NCBI GenBank assembly: GCA_910586705.1
Contig: CAJUJK010000001.1
Location: 2,244-66,243, forward strand
DNA from: an uncultured Lachnospiraceae bacterium
GTDB lineage: Bacteria > Bacillota > Clostridia > Lachnospirales > Lachnospiraceae
Reading direction: 5' to 3'
DNA: 64,000 nucleotides
Under the pieces are notes generated by a model. The model saw nothing but the letters and a program-made list of their open reading frames with translations, was not told the DNA's origin and made no database searches. The translations under genes and the position numbers were made by a program. Below, one piece after another: positions 51,546-60,110 of the stretch. Position 1 is the stretch's first letter; every line of letters starts with the position of its first letter.

Positions 51546-53642
51546 ATGGTGGCTATGTATAGGAAATACCATAATTTCATAGAAAATTGGCTGTTTCCGG
51601 CGATTCTTCTGCTCTATCCGTTTCTGACCGTGAATCAGGGACTGGATGTGGCGGATTCCACGTACAGTCTGACGAACTTCCAGTATTTTGGTTCCATGGA
51701 CGGGACATGGATGGTGGCGACTTTTCTGTCCAATGCGGCGGGGTGGATGCTGATGCACCTTCCATCCGGGGGAATGCTGCTTGGCATGAAAGGGTACACG
51801 ACGCTTCTGCAGTCGGCGACGGCGCTCATGGTCTATTTCGGGCTGAAAAGGCGGATAGCCGCGCCGCTTTTGTTTCTGGGGGAGTTTTTGGCGTTGGGGC
51901 TGTGCTGGTGCCCGTCCACGATTCTGTATAATTATCTGACTTATTTTTTGATGGCGGCGGCGGTTCTGCTCCTTTACCGGGGACTTGTGTCCGAAAGAAA
52001 ACAGCGGTTGTGTTTTGTGGCGGCGGGCGTCTGTCTGGGAGCCAATGTGGCGGTGCGGATGCCCAATGTGGTGCAGGCGGCATTTATTCTGGCGGTGTGG
52101 TATGGGATTGTGCTGGTCAGCAGGCAGAATGACGGGAAGACTATGGGGCAGCAGGCGGGAGCGAAGGAGCCGGCGGCTGAGGGCGCTGCGGAAAAACAGA
52201 CAGCAGGAAGGGCATACCGGGCAGGCAGAATGCGGTTGCCTTGGAGCGCGCATTTTCGCGTTACCGGGTGGTGTCTGCTGGGGTATGCCATTGGATTTGG
52301 CATTCCTCTGGCGGTGATTTGCGTCCGCTACGGGCTTTCGGCTTACCCGGATATGGTGCAGACCATGTTTGCCATGACGGAACAGGCGACAGACTACAAA
52401 CCGGCATCCATGCTGACAGGCATGTTTGGAGGCTATATCAGGGGATTGTACTGGATGGCGTTTGCGGGCGTGTGTATCGCGGCGGCAGGTTTTGCGTTCT
52501 GGGTGCGGGAGCGGCTGTATGGAACGGGGATGCAGGCAGGGCGGCAGGATCAGGATATGGAAACGGTAGCTGTGGCTGCGTTGACCGGATTTTCACTGAA
52601 GAAGAATGCACATATAATAAGTGGTGTGATAATCAAAATTGTTTATATCCTGTTATTGTTCGTACTGCTCCGCTTTTACTGGGGCAGGGGCATGTTTCAT
52701 TTTCGGTATTATGAGCACGGCAACGGATGTATTTACGATCCCACGGTGCTGCTGCTTCTGGTGATGATCGCGGCGGCGGTATATTGTCTGACCGGGAAAA
52801 AGGTGTGCGCAGAGCAGAAAATACTGGCGGCGCTTGTGCTGTTGCAGATCTTTCTGACGCCGCTTGGCAGCAACAACGACTTATATCCGATCATCAATAA
52901 TCTGTTTGTGGCGGCGCCGTTTCTGCTGTGGGTGGTGTGGAGTCAAATTGCGGAAAAAGACGGACCTTATGAATTTGTCTGGCGTGCCCCGGTAGTGTTT
53001 CTTATCTTGTTTGTGACGGTGCAGAGTATCGGTTCCCATGCCTGCTTCGTTTTTCAGGACGGTATTTACGGGGAGTCCCGCGATATGCGTGTCAAGGCGC
53101 CGGAGAAGGCGGCGGGTGTATACACGAATCCGGAAAACGGCGCGCTTCTGGAAGAGCTGTCTGCTTTTATAGAGGAAGAGGGGCTGACGGGCAGGAAAAT
53201 GATAACCTACGGCGAGCTGCCCGGCCTTCACTATCTGCTGGATATGCCGCCGGCGCTTTCCACAGGCTGGCTGGATCTGGATTCCTACCGCATGGCAGAG
53301 TACACGCGGGATCTGGCGGCGCTGGAAACGGAATGCGGGGCGGGAGAAGAAATGCCGGTGATTATCGTCTCCTCCGCGGTGGCGGCTTACTGGAGCGATG
53401 ACGGCGAGGCGATCAACTGGTTCGGCGTGGACGTGGAAAAGATGGCAGCGGATGAAAAGCAGCGGATTCTGGCGGAATGGATCAGGGATTACGGCTATAC
53501 GGAAGCGTTTGGGAACGCGCGGTATGTGGTATACTCTTCCTATAGGGATAAGCAGGGCGCTGGCTGTCTGTACGAGGAGCCACATTTTCTGTTACAGCAG
53601 GAACTTGCAGAAGGAAGGGACGATCTGATTTTGTCGGAGTAG
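51546..53642 (+). CDS. Polytopic membrane protein of unknown family (GT-C-like)
   Basis: 698 residues. About eleven helices, then a soluble extracytoplasmic domain (about 510-698). The first loop reads LTVNQGLDVADSTYSLTNFQYFG, with acidic residues placed as in GT-C glycosyltransferases. A charged cytoplasmic insertion occurs near residues 195-230 (Lys/Ala/Glu-rich). I do not recognise a named family. A short AT-rich patch near 52,600 lies inside the gene. AGAGAGG precedes the ATG. Confidence 0.7.
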   Translation: MVAMYRKYHNFIENWLFPAILLLYPFLTVNQGLDVADSTYSLTNFQYFGSMDGTWMVATFLSNAAGWMLMHLPSGGMLLGMKGYTTLLQSATALMVYFGLKRRIAAPLLFLGEFLALGLCWCPSTILYNYLTYFLMAAAVLLLYRGLVSERKQRLCFVAAGVCLGANVAVRMPNVVQAAFILAVWYGIVLVSRQNDGKTMGQQAGAKEPAAEGAAEKQTAGRAYRAGRMRLPWSAHFRVTGWCLLGYAIGFGIPLAVICVRYGLSAYPDMVQTMFAMTEQATDYKPASMLTGMFGGYIRGLYWMAFAGVCIAAAGFAFWVRERLYGTGMQAGRQDQDMETVAVAALTGFSLKKNAHIISGVIIKIVYILLLFVLLRFYWGRGMFHFRYYEHGNGCIYDPTVLLLLVMIAAAVYCLTGKKVCAEQKILAALVLLQIFLTPLGSNNDLYPIINNLFVAAPFLLWVVWSQIAEKDGPYEFVWRAPVVFLILFVTVQSIGSHACFVFQDGIYGESRDMRVKAPEKAAGVYTNPENGALLEELSAFIEEEGLTGRKMITYGELPGLHYLLDMPPALSTGWLDLDSYRMAEYTRDLAALETECGAGEEMPVIIVSSAVAAYWSDDGEAINWFGVDVEKMAADEKQRILAEWIRDYGYTEAFGNARYVVYSSYRDKQGAGCLYEEPHFLLQQELAEGRDDLILSE

Positions 53643-53659
53643 GAATTTTGTCTGTAGTG

Positions 53660-53668
53660 TGGTATACT
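53660..53668 (+). promoter_or_regulatory. Extended -10 promoter before the DegT aminotransferase gene
   Basis: TGG then TATACT (53663-53668) in the 63-base gap; there is no convincing -35. It shares GTGGTATACT with the site at 48075-48084. Confidence 0.5.
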
Positions 53669-53705
53669 AGGTGCGTAACCGAGCGAAAGAGAAAGAGAGA
53701 AAACC

Positions 53706-54839
53706 ATGATTAATTTTAATGTACCCCCTTTCACGGGGAAAGAATTTGAGTATATGAGAGAGGCTGTGGAGAACCAGAAGATTTGCGGCGACGGTCCTTT
53801 CACAAAGAAATGCGGAGAGTGGATTGAGAAGCAGACCGGCACGGCAAAATGTCTGCTCACCACTTCCTGCACCCATGCCACGGAGCTGGCGGCGCTGCTG
53901 GCGGATATTAAGCCGGGAGATGAGGTGATCATGCCCTCCTACACCTTTGTGTCCACAGCGGACGCTTTTGTGCTGCGAGGCGCTACGCCGGTGTTTGTGG
54001 ACATCCGCCCCGACACCATGAACATAGACGAAAAACGGATTGAGGATGCCATCACGGAACGCACAAAGGTGATCGTGCCGGTGCACTATGCGGGCGTGGG
54101 ATGCGAGATGGACGCCATCATGGACATTGCAGGGAAGCATCACCTGATGGTGGTGGAGGACGCCGCACAGGGCATTATGGCGTCCTATAAGGGAAAGCCG
54201 CTGGGAACGTTCGGTGAGTTTGGCTGTTTCAGCTTCCATGAGACGAAAAATTTAAGCATGGGTGAGGGCGGCGCGCTGCTGATCCGCGATGAGGAGAATA
54301 TAGAGAGAGCGGAGATTTTCCGGGAAAAAGGGACGGACAGGAGCCGCTTTTTCAGAGGACAGGTGGACAAGTACCGCTGGCAGGAATACGGTTCCTCCTA
54401 CCTGCCAAGCGATATGAACGCCGCCTATCTGTATGCGCAGCTGGAGCTTGCGGAGGAGATCACGCAGGCGCGGATGGACAGATGGAACCAGTACAGGGAG
54501 CAGCTTGCACCGCTGGCGGAGATGGGAAGGATTGCACTTCCCCATATTCCGGAGGGCTGTACGCACAATGCCCATATGTTTTATATCAAGACAAAGGATA
54601 TGGAGGAGAGAAGCCGCCTGATTGCTTATTTGAAGGAAAAAGGCATTCTGTCGGTGTTCCACTATGTGCCGTTACACTCTGCCCCTGCGGGGAAAAAATA
54701 CGGCAGATTCCATGGCGAGGATAAATTTACGACGAAGGAGAGCGAGAGACTGCTGCGTCTGCCGCTGTTCTATAAGCTTACGGCTGACGAAGCGGCATAT
54801 ATTGCGGAGCAGGTGAAGGCATTTTATGCTGCCAACTGA
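53706..54839 (+). CDS. rffA: dTDP-4-amino-4,6-dideoxygalactose transaminase (WecE/RffA)
   Basis: 377 residues of the DegT/DnrJ/EryC1 family. MINFNVPPFTGKEFEYMREAVENQKICGDGPFTKKCGEWIEKQ and SCTHATELAALLADIKPGDEVIMPSYTFVSTADAFVLRGATPVFVDI are characteristic of RffA/WecE. VVEDAAQGIMASYKG binds PLP, and GCFSFHETKNLSMGEGG contains the Schiff-base Lys. It aminates dTDP-4-keto-6-deoxy-hexose at C4, giving an amino sugar (for example thomosamine/Fuc4N). The downstream GNAT enzyme could acetylate that product. Confidence 0.93.
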   Translation: MINFNVPPFTGKEFEYMREAVENQKICGDGPFTKKCGEWIEKQTGTAKCLLTTSCTHATELAALLADIKPGDEVIMPSYTFVSTADAFVLRGATPVFVDIRPDTMNIDEKRIEDAITERTKVIVPVHYAGVGCEMDAIMDIAGKHHLMVVEDAAQGIMASYKGKPLGTFGEFGCFSFHETKNLSMGEGGALLIRDEENIERAEIFREKGTDRSRFFRGQVDKYRWQEYGSSYLPSDMNAAYLYAQLELAEEITQARMDRWNQYREQLAPLAEMGRIALPHIPEGCTHNAHMFYIKTKDMEERSRLIAYLKEKGILSVFHYVPLHSAPAGKKYGRFHGEDKFTTKESERLLRLPLFYKLTADEAAYIAEQVKAFYAAN

Positions 54840-54951
54840 CCGGGCGTTAAAGGGCTGGCGGCAGTAGGGGAACCAACTGCTGCAGGCGCGGAAGAAACAT
54901 GACAGGGAAGCCGAAGCCTGAACTGTTACGATGATTCGGGGTATGTAGTTG

Positions 54952-56724
54952 ATGAAACAGGATAGGAAACAGGGATGGAGAAACTGCATACTCACATTGG
55001 GTGCTATGGGAGCCAGCGCGCTTCTGATGGGCCTTTTCTTTGATTTCTATTTTGACATGAACGACGACACCATGATGCGGGACATCATGTCGGGTGTCTA
55101 CAGCGGTGCGCCGGACGGGCACAACATGCAGACCCTCTATCCGCTTGGGGCGCTGATCGCGCTGTGCTATCGGATAAGCGGTTCTTTTCCGTGGTATGGG
55201 GCTTTTCTGTTTTTGTGCCAGTTCGGCTGTTTTTTTCTGGTGGGCGTCAGAATATGCGCGCGCCGTCGTTTTAAGGGGAAACTGTTCTGCCTTCTGGCGT
55301 TGGTTCTTTTTCAGTGGGGCATATGGCTGACCCATATGGTCAATGTGCAATATACGATAACATGCGGTATGCTTGTGGGAGCGGCTGTTTTTCTTTTTCT
55401 GACGATGCCGGATGGCGCGTTTTTATGGAAGGCATCAGAGACGCTTTCCGTGAAAGCTTTTCTTACGGGAAGTCTGCCGGCGCTGTTTCTCTTTCTGCTT
55501 GCCTTCCAGCTCCGGTCGGAGATGGCTCTTCTCACCCTGCCTTTTCTGGGGCTTGCGGGGCTTTTTCGCTGGTGGGAGGACAGACCTGTCTTTGAGAAAA
55601 AAAATCTGCTAAAGTATGGCGGTCTGCTGCTGCTTCTCCTTGCGGGCATGGGACTCTCTGTTGGGGTGGACAGCCTCGCCTACGGCGGCGAGTGGAGGAC
55701 GTTTCGCCAGTTTTTTAACGATAGGACAACTATTTATGATTTCTATCCCGACGTGCTGCCGGGGCAGGATTTTGATGCGGATCTGGAGGAGCAGGGTGTT
55801 TCTTACGGCTCGCAGATTCTGCTGGACAATTATAACTTTGGTCTGGATGAGAGAATTGACGCGCAGATGCTCTCAGACGTGGCGGGGTACGCGAAGGCAC
55901 ATGTGGGCGGCGAGAGGGACTGGGGAGCGGTCTTAAAGGAGAAGCTGCGGCTCTACCGCTACAGAAGTTTTCACGGCGGCGATATGCCTTTCAACCTGTT
56001 GGTGATGGTGGGATATGGGATAAATTTGATAACGATTGTTCTTTTATTCCGGCGGGATGTCCGCAATCTGCTTGCCGCAGCGTTACAGCTTTTTTTGATT
56101 CTGGTGGTGAGAAGCGGGCTGTGGATGTTTGTCCTCATGCGGGGGCGCGATCCCGAGCGGATTACCCATCCCTTGTATCTGGTGGAATTTTGTCTGCTGG
56201 CGGGCTTTTTTTTGCGGTATCTGCAACGGGGGATGTCTCTTTTGCCTGTGGCGGGCGCGGCATTGTTTCTTCTTTGCCTTTGGGGGATGTGGAAGGGCTT
56301 TCCCGCGGTGCGCGCCGATCAGACGAAGCGGAGGGAAGTCAACCGTGACTGGGAGGCGATAGACGCATACTGCAGGGCGCACCCGGATACGTTTTATTTT
56401 GAGGACGTGTACTCCACCGTCGCTTTTTCGGGGAAACTGCTGGAGTGCAGGGACAATGCGCTGGCGAACTATGACATCGCCGGCGGCTGGATGTGCAAAA
56501 GCCCGCTGTATCGGGACAAACTGGCGGCGTTCGGTATCGGGAATGCGGCGGATGCCCTTGCGGAGGGGAAGGCGGACTTCATCATGTCGTGCGAGGAGGA
56601 AAGTATGCGGGGGCTTACATGGCTTACGGTTCTCTACGAGGAACATGGCAGGGACGTGCATATAGAAAAGTATGGCGAGATCAATGAAAACTATGGTTTA
56701 TATCGGGTGATTCCCGATTCATAG
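54952..56724 (+). CDS. Polytopic membrane protein of unknown family (GT-C-like)
   Basis: 590 residues, about eleven helices and a soluble C-terminal domain (about 455-590). The first loop reads FDFYFDMNDDTMMRDIMSGVYSGAPDGHN, an acidic cluster (NDD) like the catalytic loop of GT-C enzymes. HMVNVQYTITCGMLVGAAVFLFL and FQLRSEMALLTLPF are further conserved-looking segments. The family is not recognised. The ATG at 54952 has only a weak GGGG upstream. The 112-base gap before it holds nothing I can name. Confidence 0.7.
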   Translation: MKQDRKQGWRNCILTLGAMGASALLMGLFFDFYFDMNDDTMMRDIMSGVYSGAPDGHNMQTLYPLGALIALCYRISGSFPWYGAFLFLCQFGCFFLVGVRICARRRFKGKLFCLLALVLFQWGIWLTHMVNVQYTITCGMLVGAAVFLFLTMPDGAFLWKASETLSVKAFLTGSLPALFLFLLAFQLRSEMALLTLPFLGLAGLFRWWEDRPVFEKKNLLKYGGLLLLLLAGMGLSVGVDSLAYGGEWRTFRQFFNDRTTIYDFYPDVLPGQDFDADLEEQGVSYGSQILLDNYNFGLDERIDAQMLSDVAGYAKAHVGGERDWGAVLKEKLRLYRYRSFHGGDMPFNLLVMVGYGINLITIVLLFRRDVRNLLAAALQLFLILVVRSGLWMFVLMRGRDPERITHPLYLVEFCLLAGFFLRYLQRGMSLLPVAGAALFLLCLWGMWKGFPAVRADQTKRREVNRDWEAIDAYCRAHPDTFYFEDVYSTVAFSGKLLECRDNALANYDIAGGWMCKSPLYRDKLAAFGIGNAADALAEGKADFIMSCEEESMRGLTWLTVLYEEHGRDVHIEKYGEINENYGLYRVIPDS

Positions 56725-56793
56725 AACGGACAGGGTCCGGAGACACAACGCAGGAGCGGAAAAAATGGGGAAACGGCACATGGAGAGAGGCGT

Positions 56794-57384
56794 ATGAGCG
56801 TGGAGAAAGTATATCTGAGACCGATTAAGGCGGCGGACACGGCGAAGATTGTGGCGTGGCGCAACAAGGATTTTGTGAGAGGAAATTTTATATACCAGAA
56901 GCTTTTCACAGAGGAGAGCCATATGAAATGGCTCAGGGAACAGGTGGAGCCGGGGCATGTGGCGCAGTTCATTATCTGTGTGGAGAATCCGGGGAGAAGC
57001 AATGATGACGGCTTGTCCGATACGGTAAGAGCGCGCACAGAAGCGGGCGACAGGGAAATCGGAAGCGTCTATCTGAGAGATATCGACAGAGAGGAGAAAA
57101 AGGCGGAGTATGGCGTCTTTATCGGCGAGGAAGACGCGCTGGGGTGCGGGTACGGCGTTCAGGCGGCAAAACATATGCTGAAGTACGGATTTGAAACGCT
57201 TCGTCTGAAAAAAATTTTCCTGCGCGTTCTGGAAGATAACGCGGGAGCCAGAAAAAGCTATGAGAAAGCGGGATTCCAACGGATAGAGGACAAGAGGGAA
57301 AGCGTGAAACTGGAACAGGGCGTGCGGCATGTTCTCTTTATGGAGGTTAGACGCAGTACATGGGAAAGAACGAACGAAAATTGA
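56794..57384 (+). CDS. GNAT N-acetyltransferase (PseH or RffC candidate)
   Basis: 196 residues of the RimJ-like GNAT fold. YLRPIKAADTAKIVAWRNKDFVRGNFIYQK is the N-terminal block. KAEYGVFIGEEDALGCGYGVQAAKHMLKYGFETLRLKKIFLRVLEDNAGARKSYEKAGFQ holds the acetyl-CoA loop and C-terminal core. It is the only GNAT gene in the window. The pathway needs PseH to acetylate C4 of the PseC product, but the nearby rffA would equally supply a substrate for an RffC-type enzyme. GGAGAGAGG precedes the ATG. Confidence 0.85.
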   Translation: MSVEKVYLRPIKAADTAKIVAWRNKDFVRGNFIYQKLFTEESHMKWLREQVEPGHVAQFIICVENPGRSNDDGLSDTVRARTEAGDREIGSVYLRDIDREEKKAEYGVFIGEEDALGCGYGVQAAKHMLKYGFETLRLKKIFLRVLEDNAGARKSYEKAGFQRIEDKRESVKLEQGVRHVLFMEVRRSTWERTNEN

Positions 57385-59021
57385 GAAGCCCTCTGATTGC
57401 CGGCGTATTCTCATTTCTGTTTTCGGCTGCAATCCTGTTTGGCGAGCGGCTTGACAGCGTGGAAAATGTGGATGTGAAGGATATCACGCTCTGGCTGCAG
57501 TTGGCGGCGTTTACCGTTATTTTTGCGGGGCTTGTACTGCTTTTGTGGCGGTTTCCCGGCTTTTTGCAGAAAAGGGAGAGAAAAGGGAGCTGGAGATTCC
57601 CCAAATTCATAACGTATGTTATTAAAAGGGCGGACGGATATGAGGACGTCCTTTCCTTTCTTTTTCTGCTTCTGTGCTGGCTGCCCGTGTTTCTGGCAGT
57701 ATATCCCGGTTTCTTTGTTTATGATGCGCAGGATGAATATATACAGGTGGCGACACGGACATTTTCCACCCATCATCCGCTCGTGCATGTGCTGCTTCTG
57801 GGCGGCGTGATCTGCGCTGTCCACAAACTGACGGATTCCTACAATCTGGGTATCGCCTGCTATACGGTGTTTCAGATGGCGGTGGCGGCAGGCGTTTTCA
57901 CCTTTCTTTTCTCTTATCTCCGCAAAAAAAAGGTGTCCCGCGTGATACGGCTGACGGGGATTGCCTGGCTGGGTCTGTTTCCCACGGTGGTGATGTTTAC
58001 CCTCTGCTCCGCGAAGGACGCGCTGTTTACGCTGGCGCTGCTTCTTCTGCTTATCTGTCTTTTAGAGATGGGCACGGGAAAGGCGTTTTTTGAAAAAAAG
58101 GGATGGCAGATCCTCTTTGTGCTTGCGGGGATGGGGATGATGCTTTTTCGCAACAACGGTTTTTACGCCTTTTTAGTGATGATACCGCTGCTGCTCATTC
58201 TGCAGAAAAAGGGGCGTGCGCGGCTGCTTTTTCTGGCAGTCTGCGCGGTGGCGGGATGTCTTGTCATAAACGGTGGTCTGAAACTGGCGCTCCATGCGGA
58301 CGACTCCGAGTATCAAGAGCTTTTGACCGTGCCGATCCAGCAGCTCACCAGAACTTATAAGTATGCGCCGGAGGCGTTTTCCGGGGAGGATTTGGAAATA
58401 CTCCACGAAGTGCTGGATGAGGAGGCGCTTTCCCTGTATACGCCGCGGCTTTCCGACCCGGTGAAATACCGCTTTGACAATGCGGCTTTCGCGCGGGATA
58501 AGGGGAGATACGCGAAACTCTGGCTGCGCGTCGGCATGAAGAAACCGCTGATTTATCTGAATGCGTGGTGGATGACTTCCTACGGATTCTGGTATCCCGA
58601 CACGATCATCAATGTGTACGGGGGGAATACGGTTTTTACCTTTACCTATAAGGATAACTCTTATTTTGGATACGAGGTGGAACAGCCGGGGGTCAGGGAG
58701 AGCAAAATCCCATGGCTTGACGAGGTGTACCGCAGGCTGTCTCTGGAAGTCTGGAAGGAGAAGGTGCCCGTGATTTCATGGTTGTTTTCTCCGGGCGCCA
58801 TGTTCTGGCTGTATGCGTTGCTGTTTGCGTGGTTTTTAAATAACAGGCGATATGAATTGTTGTATCCTTTTTTGCCGATTTTCCTCCTGTGGCTGACGGT
58901 GCTGCTGGGACCCACGTATCTGCCCCGGTATGTGCTGTTTTTCTGGTACTGCCTGCCGCTTTTTCTGGCGGTTGCGCAGATGGGTTTTGGCAAGGATGCA
59001 AAAAAGATTGATACACAGTGA
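57360..59021 (+). CDS. DUF6020-like polytopic membrane protein
   Basis: 553 residues, about twelve helices, overlapping the GNAT gene by 25 bases. WLPVFLAVYPGFFVYDAQDEYIQVATRTFSTHHPLVHVLLLGGVI in the first loops is the pattern of DUF6020 proteins: PGxxxYD followed by HHP. Other segments are RLTGIAWLGLFPTVVMFTLCSAKDALFTLALLLL. The Asp-His arrangement is again GT-C-like, so transfer from a lipid-linked donor is plausible. A soluble loop lies between the last helices. Confidence 0.78.
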   Translation: MGKNERKLRSPLIAGVFSFLFSAAILFGERLDSVENVDVKDITLWLQLAAFTVIFAGLVLLLWRFPGFLQKRERKGSWRFPKFITYVIKRADGYEDVLSFLFLLLCWLPVFLAVYPGFFVYDAQDEYIQVATRTFSTHHPLVHVLLLGGVICAVHKLTDSYNLGIACYTVFQMAVAAGVFTFLFSYLRKKKVSRVIRLTGIAWLGLFPTVVMFTLCSAKDALFTLALLLLLICLLEMGTGKAFFEKKGWQILFVLAGMGMMLFRNNGFYAFLVMIPLLLILQKKGRARLLFLAVCAVAGCLVINGGLKLALHADDSEYQELLTVPIQQLTRTYKYAPEAFSGEDLEILHEVLDEEALSLYTPRLSDPVKYRFDNAAFARDKGRYAKLWLRVGMKKPLIYLNAWWMTSYGFWYPDTIINVYGGNTVFTFTYKDNSYFGYEVEQPGVRESKIPWLDEVYRRLSLEVWKEKVPVISWLFSPGAMFWLYALLFAWFLNNRRYELLYPFLPIFLLWLTVLLGPTYLPRYVLFFWYCLPLFLAVAQMGFGKDAKKIDTQ

Positions 59022-59036
59022 GAAACGGTGTACAAT
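59008..59036 (+). promoter_or_regulatory. Promoter of argC
   Basis: TTGATA (59008-59013), 17 bases, TACAAT (59031-59036). It overlaps the end of the DUF6020-like gene and gives argC an independent start 34 bases upstream of its ATG. Confidence 0.75.
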
Positions 59037-59069
59037 TTACTGAAATCAACAATGGAAAGGAAGCGGCTT

Positions 59070-60020
59070 ATGAGTAAGACAAAGGTGTTTATCGACGGAA
59101 GTGAGGGAACGACAGGACTGCGGATCAACGAACGTTTTCAGAAACGTGACGATATAGAACTGCTGCACATCAGTTCGGAACTGAGAAAAGACCCGGCGGA
59201 AAGAAAGAGACTGATTCACGAGTCGGATATCACGTTCTTATGCCTGCCGGATGAGGCGGCGAGAGAATCCGTCGCGCTGGCGCAAAATGAAAACACGGTC
59301 ATTATTGATACGTCCACGGCGCATCGGACAGAAGCGGGGTGGGCATATGGGTTCCCGGAATTGTCGGAGGCACACAAAACCGCCATTGAACAGGGAAAGC
59401 GGATTGCAGTTCCGGGATGCTATGCCACCGGGTTTATCTCGCTTGTGTACCCGCTGATTGCGGGGGGGATTCTTCCCAAGGACTACCCGGTAAGCAGCTT
59501 TGCGATTTCGGGATACAGCGGCGCGGGAAAGAAAACGATCGCAGCTTACGAGGATGCGGGCAGACCGGGAGAGCTTTCGTCGGGAAGGGAATACGCGCTG
59601 ACCCAGCAGCACAAGCACTTAAAGGAGATGCAGAAAATTACGGGGCTTGCGCGCACACCGCTGTTTTCGCCGATTATCGACGACTATTACTGCGGCATGG
59701 TGTTTTCCGTACAGTTGTACGCGGATATGCTGGCAAAGATGGAGACGCCGGAGTCGCTGCTGCAATATTACGCCGATTATTATAAGAACAAACAGTTCAT
59801 CAAGGTGAGCGCCGCGGATGACGAGACTGCCGCGGGCGGTTTTCTGGCAGGAAACGGCTTGGCTGGCTGGGACGGGCTGAAGATTTACGCGACGGGGAAC
59901 GAGGAGCGCATAGTTGTGTCCTCCCAGTTTGACAATCTGGGAAAAGGCGCGTCCGGCGCCGCGATCCAGTGCATGAATATCATTCTTGGGTGTGACGAGT
60001 CAAAAGGGCTTGATTTGTAA
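59070..60020 (+). CDS. argC: N-acetyl-gamma-glutamyl-phosphate reductase
   Basis: 316 residues from ATG 59070 (GGAAAGGAAG upstream), the length of the shorter (type 2) ArgC enzymes. It reduces N-acetylglutamyl-phosphate to the semialdehyde in arginine synthesis. FIDGSEGTTGLRINERF binds NADP; VPGCYATGFISLVYPL has the catalytic Cys; the substrate-binding Arg/His region is in ALTQQHKHLKEM. It is not a glycan gene. Its own promoter fits a resident housekeeping gene lying between two parts of the glycan locus. Confidence 0.92.
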   Translation: MSKTKVFIDGSEGTTGLRINERFQKRDDIELLHISSELRKDPAERKRLIHESDITFLCLPDEAARESVALAQNENTVIIDTSTAHRTEAGWAYGFPELSEAHKTAIEQGKRIAVPGCYATGFISLVYPLIAGGILPKDYPVSSFAISGYSGAGKKTIAAYEDAGRPGELSSGREYALTQQHKHLKEMQKITGLARTPLFSPIIDDYYCGMVFSVQLYADMLAKMETPESLLQYYADYYKNKQFIKVSAADDETAAGGFLAGNGLAGWDGLKIYATGNEERIVVSSQFDNLGKGASGAAIQCMNIILGCDESKGLDL

Positions 60021-60043
60021 AAACATCCCAAACGTGGTAAACT
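60015..60043 (+). promoter_or_regulatory. Promoter of the O-antigen-ligase-like gene
   Basis: TTGTAA (60015-60020), 17 bases, TAAACT (60038-60043) with TGG extended -10. The -35 overlaps the argC stop codon. Confidence 0.7.
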
Positions 60044-60110
60044 AACTTGCGTGAGCGAGATGAAGCGAAGCGGAATCGAGCCACACTGCGAGATAAACAA
60101 GAGGAAACTT

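Noticed and set aside
52600..52640. AT-rich patch with TATAAT inside the 698-residue membrane protein gene
   Set aside because: There is no matching -35 at proper distance, no gene start follows, and the reading frame through it is a normal membrane helix.
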